A stretch of 64,000 nt of DNA, from assembly GCF_011769525.1 (NCBI RefSeq), contig NZ_CP050440.1:869501-933500 (forward strand). Reading direction: 5' to 3'. Positions within the stretch are counted from its first letter, which is position 1. Each line of letters opens with the position of its first letter. The DNA comes from Tolypothrix sp. PCC 7910 (GTDB taxonomy: Bacteria; Cyanobacteriota; Cyanobacteriia; Cyanobacteriales; Nostocaceae). A program made the position numbers and the translations under genes. Shown in pieces: positions 16,710 through 24,874 of this stretch. The notes beneath the pieces were generated by a model. The model saw only the letters and a program-made list of their open reading frames with translations. It was not told the origin of the DNA and did not search any database.

Positions 16710-16735
16710 TACGGTATATCGGTAGATTATTAGTA
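16710..16735. promoter_or_regulatory. candidate sulfur-regulon dyad, site 4
   Basis: TACGGTATA, TCGGTAGA, TTATTAGTA, followed by GTTTGC as at 59521. It lies about 370 nt before the monooxygenase operon at 17107. The upstream 35 nt repeat those before site 3. Confidence 0.6.
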
Positions 16736-16764
16736 GTTTGCAACATATTTGGGGATTGTAATTT

Positions 16765-17047
16765 ACGCCTGATGTGAATTAAAAACCCCTGTTTCCCCAT
16801 AAAGGTTTCAAGCCTTGTGAAAAATCCTGGTTTTGGAACTATCTAGAAATTACCAAAGGCGGCGGGAAGCCTGCCCCTTCAAGGGGTAGCGAGGTTGCTC
16901 CCCCCGCCGAGTCAGTGGTTATTGGTCAGTGGTCAGTGGTAAAGAAAAACAACTAACTACTGACTACTGACAACGGACGCGAAATCCCACTCCCTTTAGG
17001 GGTGGGATGAGCTTAAAGGGTTTTCGTCCTCATTTCACATTAGACGT
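16765..17047. mobile_element. possible non-autonomous element bounded by ACGCCTGATGTGA ends
   Basis: Left ACGCCTGATGTGA (16765-16777) and right TCACATTAGACGT (17035-17047) are inverted copies with two mismatches. Inside are two strong hairpins (GGCGGGAAGCC..CCCCGCCG region; CCCACTCCC..GGGGTGGG at about 16987-17009) and GGTCAGT tandem units. It fills the gap before the monooxygenase gene. The hairpins recall IS200/IS605 ends, but no transposase is present. Confidence 0.4.
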
Positions 17048-17106
17048 AATTTGGGAAATCTTCATCCTTCCTTCTGCCTCCTGCCTTCCTTCAAGGAATC
17101 TAGACA

Positions 17107-18453
17107 ATGACTAATCGTCGCCAACTACACCTTAATCTGCTATTCAATAATGCTGGTAACTATAGTTCGGCTTGGCGCTGGCCTGATAGCGATCCGGGTG
17201 CTTTTATTGATGTGCAATATTATGTCCGCACGGCCAAGCTTTGCGAGCGAGGAACTTTTGATGCGGTTTTTTTAGCCGATCATCCGGCTTTGAGTGATTA
17301 TCCTGAATATCGCCCATTTCAATCATTGGAGCCGACGATCGCATTGGCGACGGTGGCAGCTGCTACCGAACGGATTGGACTAATTGCCACCGCCTCGACT
17401 ACATATAATGAACCTTATAATATTGCTCGTCGCTACGCCACCCTAGATCGTGTTAGTGGCGGTCGTGTTGGTTGGAATGTCGTTACTACAGCCAATCCGG
17501 AAGCTGCATATAACTTTGGTCAGACCGAAGTAGTTTCCCATAGCGAACGCTACGAGAGGGCAGCGGAATTTACTGAGGTTGTACAAGCTCTGTGGGATAG
17601 TTGGGAGGATGATGCATTTGTTGGTGATAAGGAATCTGCCCAGTTTATAGATACCTCTCGCGTCCATCCCATCAACCACAAAGGTAAGTATTTTTCTGTA
17701 CAAGGGCCGTTAAACGTGCCGCGATCGCCTCAAGGTCGCCCTGTTTTGGTACAAGCTGGTGGTTCCGATGACGGGCGAGACTTGGCGGCGAAATATGCTG
17801 AAGTCATCTTTACGGCGGCTCAGTCCCTACCACAGGCAATTGACTATGCTAACGATCTACGCAACCGCGCTCGTAAATTTGGGCGATCGCCAGATTCCAT
17901 TGTCATCCTACCTGGTCTTGTGACTGTAATCGCCAGCACCGAAGCCGAAGCTAAACGCCGCGAACAAGAACTCTGGGAACTAGTTCCGATAGAATACGGG
18001 CTTGGTAGGTTAGCTAATATACTGCAAGTTGACCCAGATGTTTTGAAGTTGGACGAGCGTTTACCGGAGAATCTGCCACTACCAGTAAATAGCAATCAAA
18101 CTATGTTCAACGTTGCAGTTAATGTAGCTAGGCGGGGCAATTTGACTGTACGGGAGTTAATCAAAGCTTTAGGCGGTGGTGGGACAATGCATCGCATTAT
18201 TGTTGGTACACCAGAACAAGTGGCAGATTCCATTGAAGAATGGTTTCTATCGGGTGCAGTTGGTGGCTTCAATGTAGTACCTGATGTAATCGCCTCCGGC
18301 TTGGAAACATTCGTTGATTTTGTGGTTCCAGAACTACGCCGCCGAGGAATTTTCCGCACGGAGTATACTGGCCGCACTTTGCGAGAGCATTATGGCTTAG
18401 AACGCCCAGAAAGCCGATATGCACGCGAAAAACGTCAAGCCGTTCCCGCCTAA
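17107..18453 (+). CDS. LLM-class flavin-dependent monooxygenase, NtaA/SnaA/DszA family
   Basis: A 448-residue bacterial-luciferase-fold monooxygenase that would use FMNH2 from a separate reductase. Family landmarks: LHLNLLFNNAGNYSSAWRWP, AKLCERGTFDAVFLADHP, ERIGLIATASTTYNEPYNIARRYATLDRVSGGRVGWNVVTTANPEAAYNFG, the HSERYERAAEF helix and VPRSPQGRPVLVQAGGSDDGRDLAAKYAEVIFTA. The C-terminal WFLSGAVGGFNVVPDVIASGLETFVDFVVPELRRRGIF is also typical. DszA and DmoA are characterised relatives acting on sulfones and dimethylsulfide; the substrate here is unproven. No flavin reductase gene is in the window. It starts an apparent operon with an sfnB-type gene, the DszA-DszB fusion and an ssuD-like gene. Confidence 0.92.
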   Translation: MTNRRQLHLNLLFNNAGNYSSAWRWPDSDPGAFIDVQYYVRTAKLCERGTFDAVFLADHPALSDYPEYRPFQSLEPTIALATVAAATERIGLIATASTTYNEPYNIARRYATLDRVSGGRVGWNVVTTANPEAAYNFGQTEVVSHSERYERAAEFTEVVQALWDSWEDDAFVGDKESAQFIDTSRVHPINHKGKYFSVQGPLNVPRSPQGRPVLVQAGGSDDGRDLAAKYAEVIFTAAQSLPQAIDYANDLRNRARKFGRSPDSIVILPGLVTVIASTEAEAKRREQELWELVPIEYGLGRLANILQVDPDVLKLDERLPENLPLPVNSNQTMFNVAVNVARRGNLTVRELIKALGGGGTMHRIIVGTPEQVADSIEEWFLSGAVGGFNVVPDVIASGLETFVDFVVPELRRRGIFRTEYTGRTLREHYGLERPESRYAREKRQAVPA

Positions 18454-18556
18454 GGGACTTCCAAATAAAAATAATCAATCGCTTTGGCAAGCAGGGGGAG
18501 CAGAGGAAGCAGTCCCGATGAAAAAATTTCACAACCAAACGTGAAAATCTCTCTTT

Positions 18557-18597
18557 CCCATGCCCAATGCCCAATGCCCCATGCCCATTTCTATCAA
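18557..18597. repeat. short tandem repeat (CCAATGC type)
   Basis: CCCATGCCCAATGCCCAATGCC units just before the sfnB-type start. They falsely extend the frame to 18567. Confidence 0.7.
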
Positions 18598-18608
18598 AGA
18601 TAAAAACC

Positions 18609-19847
18609 ATGATTAAGAGTCCAGAAAAAGTTTTAGATAGCACAATCCAGTTTTCCGCTCCTGTAACCGCTAATTCACCAGAATTGCAAACCCTTTTAGA
18701 CTTTATTGCTTTAGGGGCTTCGGAGCGCGATCGCGATCGCATCCTCCCTTTTGATATTATCGACCTCATCCGCAGTTCCCGCTTAGGTGCATTACGCATC
18801 CCCGTTGCAGAAGGTGGTGCTGGTAGTTCAGTGCGGGAGCTATTAGAGGTTGTGATTCGCTTGGGTGATGCCGATCCTAACGTCGCTCACATTGTGCGAA
18901 ATCACTTCTCCGTCACAGAAAGAATTTTGCGTTCACAGCGCAGCGATAGGAATCGTCGATGGCTCAAAGCTGTCGTCGATGGTGCAATTATTGGACTGGC
19001 GGCGACAGAACTAGAGGCCAAACGCTCTGGTGGCGGTCAAGTCGTGAATACAAAATTAACACCCGATGGCAATGGCTATCGTCTGAATGGTAAGAAGTAT
19101 TACAGCACTGGTAGTATTTATGCAGATTTAATTTTCGTGCGGGTGTTAGCAGCAGATGAAACGAATGCGTTCATACTTATTCCGCTAAACCGTGAGGGAA
19201 TAGAGCTTGTAGACGACTGGGACGGTTTCGGACAAAGGTTAACAGGTACAGGCACGACTACCTTCACCAATGTTCGTGTCGAAGCTGATGAAGTTATCTT
19301 AGAGACAGATACAGATAGAGATAACTTACCTTACAACATCGTCCCGCAATTATTCCTGACGGCAGTGAACGCAGGAATTATTCGCAGCGTATTGCGCGAT
19401 GCCATCAATCTCATCCACAAACGCCCCAGAACCTTCTACCATGCTGTAGCCGAGCAAGCAGCAGATGACCCACTCTTGCAGCAAACCGTCGGTCAAATCT
19501 CCGCCAACGCCTTTGCCGCCGAAGCGATCGTCCTAGCCGCCGCCGATGCTCTAGATCGCCTTGCGATTGCCCAAACCCAAGGTGAAGAAGCAGAAACAGC
19601 AGCAGCACTAACAGCTTCTTTGAGTGCTTCCAAAGCCAAATTAATTGTCGATGACTTAGCACTACGTTCAGCCACTCTATTATTTGAAGTTGGTGGAGCT
19701 TCCACAACCAAAAAAAGCTCAAATTTAGATCGTCATTGGCGCAATGCTCGCACCTTAGCATCCCACAACCCCAGTCATTTTAAAGCCCGCGCCATTGGCG
19801 ACTACGAAATCAACAACAAACCACTGCCAACCAGAGGATTCTTCTAA
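18609..19847 (+). CDS. SfnB/DszC-type flavin-dependent oxidoreductase, paralogue 3
   Basis: A 412-residue flavoprotein of the SfnB/DszC group. Landmarks: RSSRLGALRIPVAEGGAGSS, DADPNVAHIVRNHFSVTERIL, NGKKYYSTGSIYADLIFVRVL, DDWDGFGQRLTGTGTTTF and the SSNLDRHWRNARTLASHNPSHFKARAIG ending. The ATG at 18609 (MIKSPEKV) matches paralogue 2; the earlier in-frame ATG lies in repeat DNA. It stands between two DszA-type monooxygenase genes, the arrangement seen for dsz genes, where DszC oxidises the sulfur and DszA cleaves C-S. The gap of about 110 nt to the fusion gene contains only tandem repeats. Confidence 0.9.
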   Translation: MIKSPEKVLDSTIQFSAPVTANSPELQTLLDFIALGASERDRDRILPFDIIDLIRSSRLGALRIPVAEGGAGSSVRELLEVVIRLGDADPNVAHIVRNHFSVTERILRSQRSDRNRRWLKAVVDGAIIGLAATELEAKRSGGGQVVNTKLTPDGNGYRLNGKKYYSTGSIYADLIFVRVLAADETNAFILIPLNREGIELVDDWDGFGQRLTGTGTTTFTNVRVEADEVILETDTDRDNLPYNIVPQLFLTAVNAGIIRSVLRDAINLIHKRPRTFYHAVAEQAADDPLLQQTVGQISANAFAAEAIVLAAADALDRLAIAQTQGEEAETAAALTASLSASKAKLIVDDLALRSATLLFEVGGASTTKKSSNLDRHWRNARTLASHNPSHFKARAIGDYEINNKPLPTRGFF

Positions 19848-19955
19848 AATCAGCTAACTGTTTAGATGGGCAGAGGGGAAAAAGAGGACAAGGAAGATAA
19901 ATGCCTAATCCCCACTCATACCCAATGCCCCATGCCCCATGCCCAATCCCCAATT

Positions 19956-22079
19956 ATGAAACAAATGCATCTTGTCGGGTTCATGCACTCGTCTCATGTA
20001 GTTCTCAGTCATGCTATTTGGCGACATCCCCAGACTGAACTGGGCTTTTTAGAACCAGAATTTTATCAACACATTGCCCAAACTCTAGAGCGTGGCAAGT
20101 TCGATATGGTGTTTTTTGCTGATGCGCTAGCATTTCCCGATCGCCACGGTAATAGCTTTGAGTTGGGGTTGAAGTATGGCGCTCAAGGGGTGGTTCGTCT
20201 CGATCCCATTTTGACGGCTACGGCAATGGCGTTGGCAACGCAATTCATTGGTGTGGGTATTACTCGTTCTACTTCTTACTATCAACCCTACGATCTGGCG
20301 CGGATGTTTGCCACGCTGGATCATCTTTCTAAGGGACGGGCGGCTTGGAATATCGTTACCTCTAGCCGCAACTCAGAGGCGCAGAACTTTGGCTTAGAAA
20401 AGCATCTAGAACACGATCGCCGTTATGAAAAAGCCGCAGAGTTTGTTGAGGTAGTAACGAAACTCTGGGATAGTTGGCAGGAGGATGCGCTGATTTTAGA
20501 TAAAGAAAGCGGCTTGTTTGCCGATCCCAGCAAGGTGAATTATGTAAACCATGTAGGCGAATGGTTTAAGGTACGGGGGCCTTTGACAGTACCAAGATCG
20601 CCTCAAGGTCGCCCTGTACTCATTCAAGCTGGTGGCTCGGAACGGGGAAAAGATTTCGCTGCCCAGTGGGGTGAGGTGATTTTTGAGATTAAACATACAC
20701 CCGCCCAAATGAAAGCTTTTTATCAGGATCTCAAATCGCGCCTTGGTAAGTTTGGCAGAAATCCTGATGAGTGTAAAATTTTACCTGCAATTACACCTTT
20801 TATTGGTGAGACAGAAGCGATCGCAAAGGAAAAACAAGCTTTGCACAACGAATTAATTCATCCCGAAGTGGGAATCTTTACTTTGTCGAGCCACATGGAT
20901 TATGACTTTTCCCAACATGATCTCGATGCGCCAATTGCAGATATCACCGTCAATGGAACTCAAGGAATTTTCCAAGCCGCTAGGGAATTGAGTCAATCAG
21001 AAGGTTTAACACTGCGAGATATCGGTAAACTCTACGGTCAAGGAGTCTTAACGCCCCACATTGTCGGCACACCAGAACAGATTGCAGATCAATTAGAAGC
21101 CTTATTTAAAGATGAAACCTGCGATGGCTTTGTGATTTCGCCAGCTTATTTACCGGGGACGTTTACCGAGTTTGTCGATACCGTTGTTCCAGAGTTACAA
21201 CGCCGGGGATTATTTCGTGAGGGTGGTAATATTCCGGCAATTTGGGCAAAGTCTACTGGTAAAGATACCCGCGTAATTGGTTTGACATGGGTAGATGAGT
21301 ACCAAGCAATATTGACTCTACCAAATTCAGAAATTAACCAACCCGCAGATTTAGCAGGGCGGAAATTGGGACTACCACGACGGATTGAAAGTCAAATTGA
21401 CTTCTCTAGAGCAATGGCGTTGCGTGGTTTCTTGAGTACTTTGTCGCTAGCCGACTTAAAAGAAACTGATGTCAAATTTGTAGATATTAACGCCCAACAA
21501 ACAGACTTACGCGAACTTGAAGGTACGACTGTACGGCGAAGTAATTTCTATTATGCAGAAGTAGCCGCTTTACTGCGAGGTGAGGTTGATGCCATCTATG
21601 TTAAAGGTGCCCCTGGTGTAGACTTGACTGTAGAACATGGTTTTAAAGTAGTGTTCGATTTAGGCGCGCATCCCGATCCCCTGGTGCGGGTGAACAATGG
21701 TACTCCAAGAACAATCACCGTTAATGCAGATCTTGTAGAACAGCATCCAGATTTAGTGGTGCAATATCTAGTTTCTCTTTTCCAAACTTCAAAATGGGCA
21801 GAAACCCACGCCGAAGAGGTAGTGAGAATTGTTTCCCAGGAAACTGGAGGCGGTGAAGCAGCAGTTCGCAAAGCTTATGGTTCAAAGCTACATCAGCGCT
21901 TACAACCAGCTTTATCCGAAGAGTGGATCGCCGGACTGAAATTGCATAAAGACTTTCTATTGAAGTGGGGATTTATTCCTACAGATTTTGATATTGATGC
22001 TTGGATTGTGCGAGAACCCTTAGCAATAGCTCAGAAACTAGCTTTTAATCTTCAAGAACCCGCTTTTGCTCAACTATAG
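19956..22079 (+). CDS. fusion of DszA-type monooxygenase with a DszB-like (desulfinase/binding-protein-fold) domain
   Basis: A 707-residue two-domain protein. Residues 1 to about 435 form an NtaA/DszA monooxygenase: FFADALAFPDRHG, IGVGITRSTSYYQPYDLARMFATLDHLSKGRAAWNIVTS, VPRSPQGRPVLIQAGGSERGKDFAAQWGEVIF. From about residue 439 (DNA 21270) comes a domain that aligns by eye with remembered DszB (2'-hydroxybiphenyl-2-sulfinate desulfinase): RVIGLTW.., ADLAGRKLGLP, FYYAEVAALLRGEVDAIYVKG, VVFDLG, DLVEQHPDLVVQYLVSL, KLHQRLQPALSEEWIAGLKLHKDFLL, DIDAW. The first 85 or so DszB residues, with the catalytic Cys, are absent and this domain has no Cys. The true start is ATG 19956 (MKQMHLVGFMHSSH); the earlier frame is tandem-repeat DNA. 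Likely a cytosolic desulfurising enzyme; whether the second domain catalyses or only binds is open. Confidence 0.85.
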   Translation: MKQMHLVGFMHSSHVVLSHAIWRHPQTELGFLEPEFYQHIAQTLERGKFDMVFFADALAFPDRHGNSFELGLKYGAQGVVRLDPILTATAMALATQFIGVGITRSTSYYQPYDLARMFATLDHLSKGRAAWNIVTSSRNSEAQNFGLEKHLEHDRRYEKAAEFVEVVTKLWDSWQEDALILDKESGLFADPSKVNYVNHVGEWFKVRGPLTVPRSPQGRPVLIQAGGSERGKDFAAQWGEVIFEIKHTPAQMKAFYQDLKSRLGKFGRNPDECKILPAITPFIGETEAIAKEKQALHNELIHPEVGIFTLSSHMDYDFSQHDLDAPIADITVNGTQGIFQAARELSQSEGLTLRDIGKLYGQGVLTPHIVGTPEQIADQLEALFKDETCDGFVISPAYLPGTFTEFVDTVVPELQRRGLFREGGNIPAIWAKSTGKDTRVIGLTWVDEYQAILTLPNSEINQPADLAGRKLGLPRRIESQIDFSRAMALRGFLSTLSLADLKETDVKFVDINAQQTDLRELEGTTVRRSNFYYAEVAALLRGEVDAIYVKGAPGVDLTVEHGFKVVFDLGAHPDPLVRVNNGTPRTITVNADLVEQHPDLVVQYLVSLFQTSKWAETHAEEVVRIVSQETGGGEAAVRKAYGSKLHQRLQPALSEEWIAGLKLHKDFLLKWGFIPTDFDIDAWIVREPLAIAQKLAFNLQEPAFAQL

Positions 22080-22113
22080 ACTTCAGTCCTGACGACATCG
22101 GGAGGTAAAAATT

Positions 22114-23289
22114 ATGGAAGTTCTCTGGTATTTAACTGCGCCAGATGGCCCCTATCCTTGGACTAAAAAGGGTGCAAGGAAAATTGATTATGCATATATG
22201 CAACAGCTAGCGCGGGGGATCGATCACCTGGGTTATTCTGGCGCACTCTTGGCTACAGGGGTGCATGATACCTGGGTATTAGGTTCGTCGCTAATTCCGT
22301 TTACAGAACGGATGCGCTTTTTGATTGCTGTACATCCGGGTTTGTTATCGCCTACATTGTTTGCCAAGATGGCGGCGACTTTTGACCAATTTTCTAAGGG
22401 TCGGTTGTTGATTAATATCATCAACGGTACATCCAACACAATGGCCGCTAATGGTTTGCACCTTTCCCACGATGAACGCTATGCCCACTGTGATGAATAT
22501 CTTAGAGTTTGGCGGCGGCTAATGGCTGGGGAAACAGTTGACTTTGAAGGCGAGTATGTCAATGTTAAGAAAGCCAAGGTAGGATTACCAGCAGTACAGT
22601 CACCCTATCCGCCTTTGTGGTTTGGTGGTTCTTCTGAAGCAGCCTTGGAAGTTGCAGCTAAACATATAGATACTTACTTAACTTGGGGAGAAACACCACC
22701 ACAGATTGCAGAACGAGTAGCCACAATGCGATCGCTTGCTGCTAAATATGGTCGTACTCTCAGATTTGGTATTCGCCTCTATGTGATTGTTCGCGAAACT
22801 GAAGAAGAAGCCTGGAAAGCCGCCGATTGGTTACTTCAGCGCATGGATGAGGAATCAGTAGCAAATATTCAAAAAATGCTCAATAGTGGCGATTCGGTAG
22901 GTCAGCAACGAATGCTGAAGTTTCATGGCGGTCAAATTCCGAAAAATGTCAGAGATTTGGAAATTTATCCCAATCTTTGGGCGGGTTTAGGTTTAGTGCG
23001 TCCCGGCCCTGGTACTGCGGTGGTAGGCGATCCAAAGACTGTTGCGGCGCGTCTTCAGGAATATGCTGATATTGGCATTGAGACTTTCATTATCTCTGGT
23101 ATTCCGCTGATTGAAGAAGCCTATCGAGTTGCTGATTTATTGTTGCCACTATTACCCATTTCTCGTCCAGGCAATAATAATCAGGTAACTACGAGTATTA
23201 ATGTTCCCACTTGGAGCAGTATTAGGGAAACTGTAGGGGCTATTCCTTCTAGTAAAGAAATTGCTGAACCTGCTAAAGAATTGGGGTGA
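22114..23289 (+). CDS. ssuD: SsuD-like alkanesulfonate monooxygenase with altered active site
   Basis: A 391-residue LLM monooxygenase clearly homologous to SsuD, which splits alkanesulfonates to aldehyde and sulfite with FMNH2 and O2. Shared segments: YPPLWFGGSSEAALEVAAKHIDTYLTWGE, RFGIRLYVIVRETEEEAW, DSVGQQRM, NLWAGLGLVRPGPGTAVVGDPKTVAARL. Compared with remembered E. coli SsuD, Trp196 (here Trp191) and Arg297 (Arg296) are kept. His228 is Tyr223, Tyr331 is Ile330 and the Cys54 loop is replaced by GVHDTW. So it may act on another sulfonate or sulfone. A GGGAGGT ribosome site precedes the ATG 34 nt after the fusion gene, indicating co-transcription. Confidence 0.88.
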   Translation: MEVLWYLTAPDGPYPWTKKGARKIDYAYMQQLARGIDHLGYSGALLATGVHDTWVLGSSLIPFTERMRFLIAVHPGLLSPTLFAKMAATFDQFSKGRLLINIINGTSNTMAANGLHLSHDERYAHCDEYLRVWRRLMAGETVDFEGEYVNVKKAKVGLPAVQSPYPPLWFGGSSEAALEVAAKHIDTYLTWGETPPQIAERVATMRSLAAKYGRTLRFGIRLYVIVRETEEEAWKAADWLLQRMDEESVANIQKMLNSGDSVGQQRMLKFHGGQIPKNVRDLEIYPNLWAGLGLVRPGPGTAVVGDPKTVAARLQEYADIGIETFIISGIPLIEEAYRVADLLLPLLPISRPGNNNQVTTSINVPTWSSIRETVGAIPSSKEIAEPAKELG

Positions 23290-23300
23290 AATACTAATAC

Positions 23301-23326
23301 AAATTCAAAATTCAAAATTCAAAATT
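23301..23326. repeat. AATTCAA tandem repeat
   Basis: Four AATTCAAA units just after the ssuD-like stop codon, seen again at 24781. Confidence 0.7.
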
Positions 23327-23418
23327 AAGAAAGTCAAATTATATCTTGTTTTGGGTTTGCATTGGGGTGCATAAATTTGATATTTGTATTTGTGAATATG
23401 CCATTATTTATGAAATCT

Positions 23419-23610
23419 TAAAAAACTAACCACGAAGACACGAAGTACACAAAGATAAGAGGGGGGAAAGAAGAAGAATAAGAATTAGTTCAGTCATCAA
23501 TATTAATGACATTAAGCAGTTGTGCTTTGTCTCATTAATTATGTGTCGCCAACTTCTTCTTTATATTTCTTGCTTTGTGTACTTCGCGTCTTTGCGGTTC
23601 GTTTTTCTTA
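23419..23610. repeat. 192-bp long inverted repeat (MITE-like)
   Basis: Left arm contains CCACGAAGACACGAAG and TACACAAAG; the right arm (23573-23610) is its inverted copy (CTTTGTGTACTTCGCGTC, TTTGCGGTTCG). The interior is non-coding. Similar text with one arm lies at 52022-52073. It could end ssuD transcription. Confidence 0.55.
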
Positions 23611-23691
23611 ACCTTCAAAATTAATGGGAAAGACCGATAGTGATTAGCAGATGAAAATGTTTGGAAATTTTGTGTTCAATTTGAAAGCAAG

Positions 23692-24768
23692 ATGAAAGAT
23701 AAAGATATCTTTGAGAATGGGTTACTTAACTACCGCATTAAACGTCGTAGTTTGCCTACAGCATTATTTTTCCTGACATCTGCTATTACGGTTGCTTGTA
23801 ATAGTGGTTCTACTAAAACTAGCAATTCTGCTTCTCAGTCTCCTGAAGCTAATAGTTCTACACCTGCAAATGTAGCAGATACTAGCGCAGGTACAAAAGC
23901 AAGAATAGCCATTATTAGAGGCCCAGGGCCTTACTATCTAGCTAAGGTCAAAGGCTCATTGGAAAAATACTTAGAACCGAAAAAATATGGCGTACAGTGG
24001 TTAGGCCCGTTTCCCGCCTTTGCACCCGCCGTTGAAGGTTTGAATGCAGGTAGTATTGATTTTACAGGCGGTAGTACTACGGCTGCTATATCCGCAATGG
24101 CTGGTGGTTCACCATTCAAAATTTTTGGTTACCAAGTTAGTGGCAAAGATGGATCGGGGATTTTAGTTCCTAAAAACTCTTCGATTAAAACCCTAAAAGA
24201 TTTGGTTGGTAAAAAGGTGCTTGTGAATCGAGGCGGTACTGGCGAGTATTTGCTAGCAAAGGGACTAGAAAAAGCCGGAGTTTCTATAGACAAAGTTCAG
24301 CGAGTTTATCTTGGCCCTGCGGATGCTGCACCAGTTTTTGCTTCAGGAAAAGCAGATGCTTGGGCTGTATGGGGTACTTTTTTTGCTAATGCTGCTGTAA
24401 AAGATGGGGCAAGAATTCTGGCTACTGCTGGAGAAATTGAATCAGAAAATGATGGTATTTATATCGTTCACAATGCATTTTTAGAGAAGCATCCGGATGT
24501 TGTAAAAGCTGTTTACGATGTTCTGGTACAAGAAAGCAAATGGGTATTATCAAATGCACCAGAGGCGATGCAAGTCTACGGTAAGGAATTTAAACTTTCT
24601 GAAGGTGTACAGAAGTTTATGAGTGAACGAGTAGAAGGAGCGCCCACACCAGTCGGTGCAGCAGAAATTGAAAAGATGAATCGCGTTAGTGACTGGTTTT
24701 TTAAACTGGGCATTATTCCCAAAAAACCTAATATAGAAAACTTTGTGGTTGATGTCACAAAGTTATAG
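23692..24768 (+). CDS. ABC substrate-binding protein, SsuA-like
   Basis: A 358-residue exported binding protein. The leader RRSLPTALFFLTSAITVAC carries a near-lipobox (TVAC), followed by a Ser/Thr/Asn-rich linker, so it is probably a lipoprotein. Core: IAIIRGPGPYYLAKVKGSLEKYL, GLNAGSIDFTGGSTTAAISAMAGGSPFKIFGYQVSG, IKTLKDLVGKKVLVNRGGTGEYLLAKGLEKAG, FASGKADAWAVWGTFFANAAVKDGARIL. Its closest relative in the window is the 43012 product, which also has NxGGxGEYLL. It lies 400 nt behind the ssuD-like gene with a large inverted repeat between, so it may be a separate unit. Ligand inferred as an organosulfur anion. Confidence 0.88.
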   Translation: MKDKDIFENGLLNYRIKRRSLPTALFFLTSAITVACNSGSTKTSNSASQSPEANSSTPANVADTSAGTKARIAIIRGPGPYYLAKVKGSLEKYLEPKKYGVQWLGPFPAFAPAVEGLNAGSIDFTGGSTTAAISAMAGGSPFKIFGYQVSGKDGSGILVPKNSSIKTLKDLVGKKVLVNRGGTGEYLLAKGLEKAGVSIDKVQRVYLGPADAAPVFASGKADAWAVWGTFFANAAVKDGARILATAGEIESENDGIYIVHNAFLEKHPDVVKAVYDVLVQESKWVLSNAPEAMQVYGKEFKLSEGVQKFMSERVEGAPTPVGAAEIEKMNRVSDWFFKLGIIPKKPNIENFVVDVTKL

Positions 24769-24780
24769 AAAGGGTAAAGA

Positions 24781-24856
24781 ATTCAAAATTCAAAATTCAA
24801 AATTCAAAATTGGGAAGAGTGAATAAACATACCAATGCCCAATGCCCCATGCCCAA
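24781..24856. repeat. AATTCAA and CCAATGC tandem repeats
   Basis: Five AATTCAAA-type units (24781-24811) then CCAATGCC/CCATGCC units, filling the gap between two binding-protein genes. Confidence 0.7.
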
Positions 24857-24874
24857 TAACAAAGGAGAAAAATT

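Noticed and set aside
18567-18608. N-terminal extension of the third sfnB-type gene (likewise at 10198 and 19866)
   Set aside because: The extensions are coded by CCAATGC tandem repeats and are absent from paralogues, so the downstream ATGs were used.
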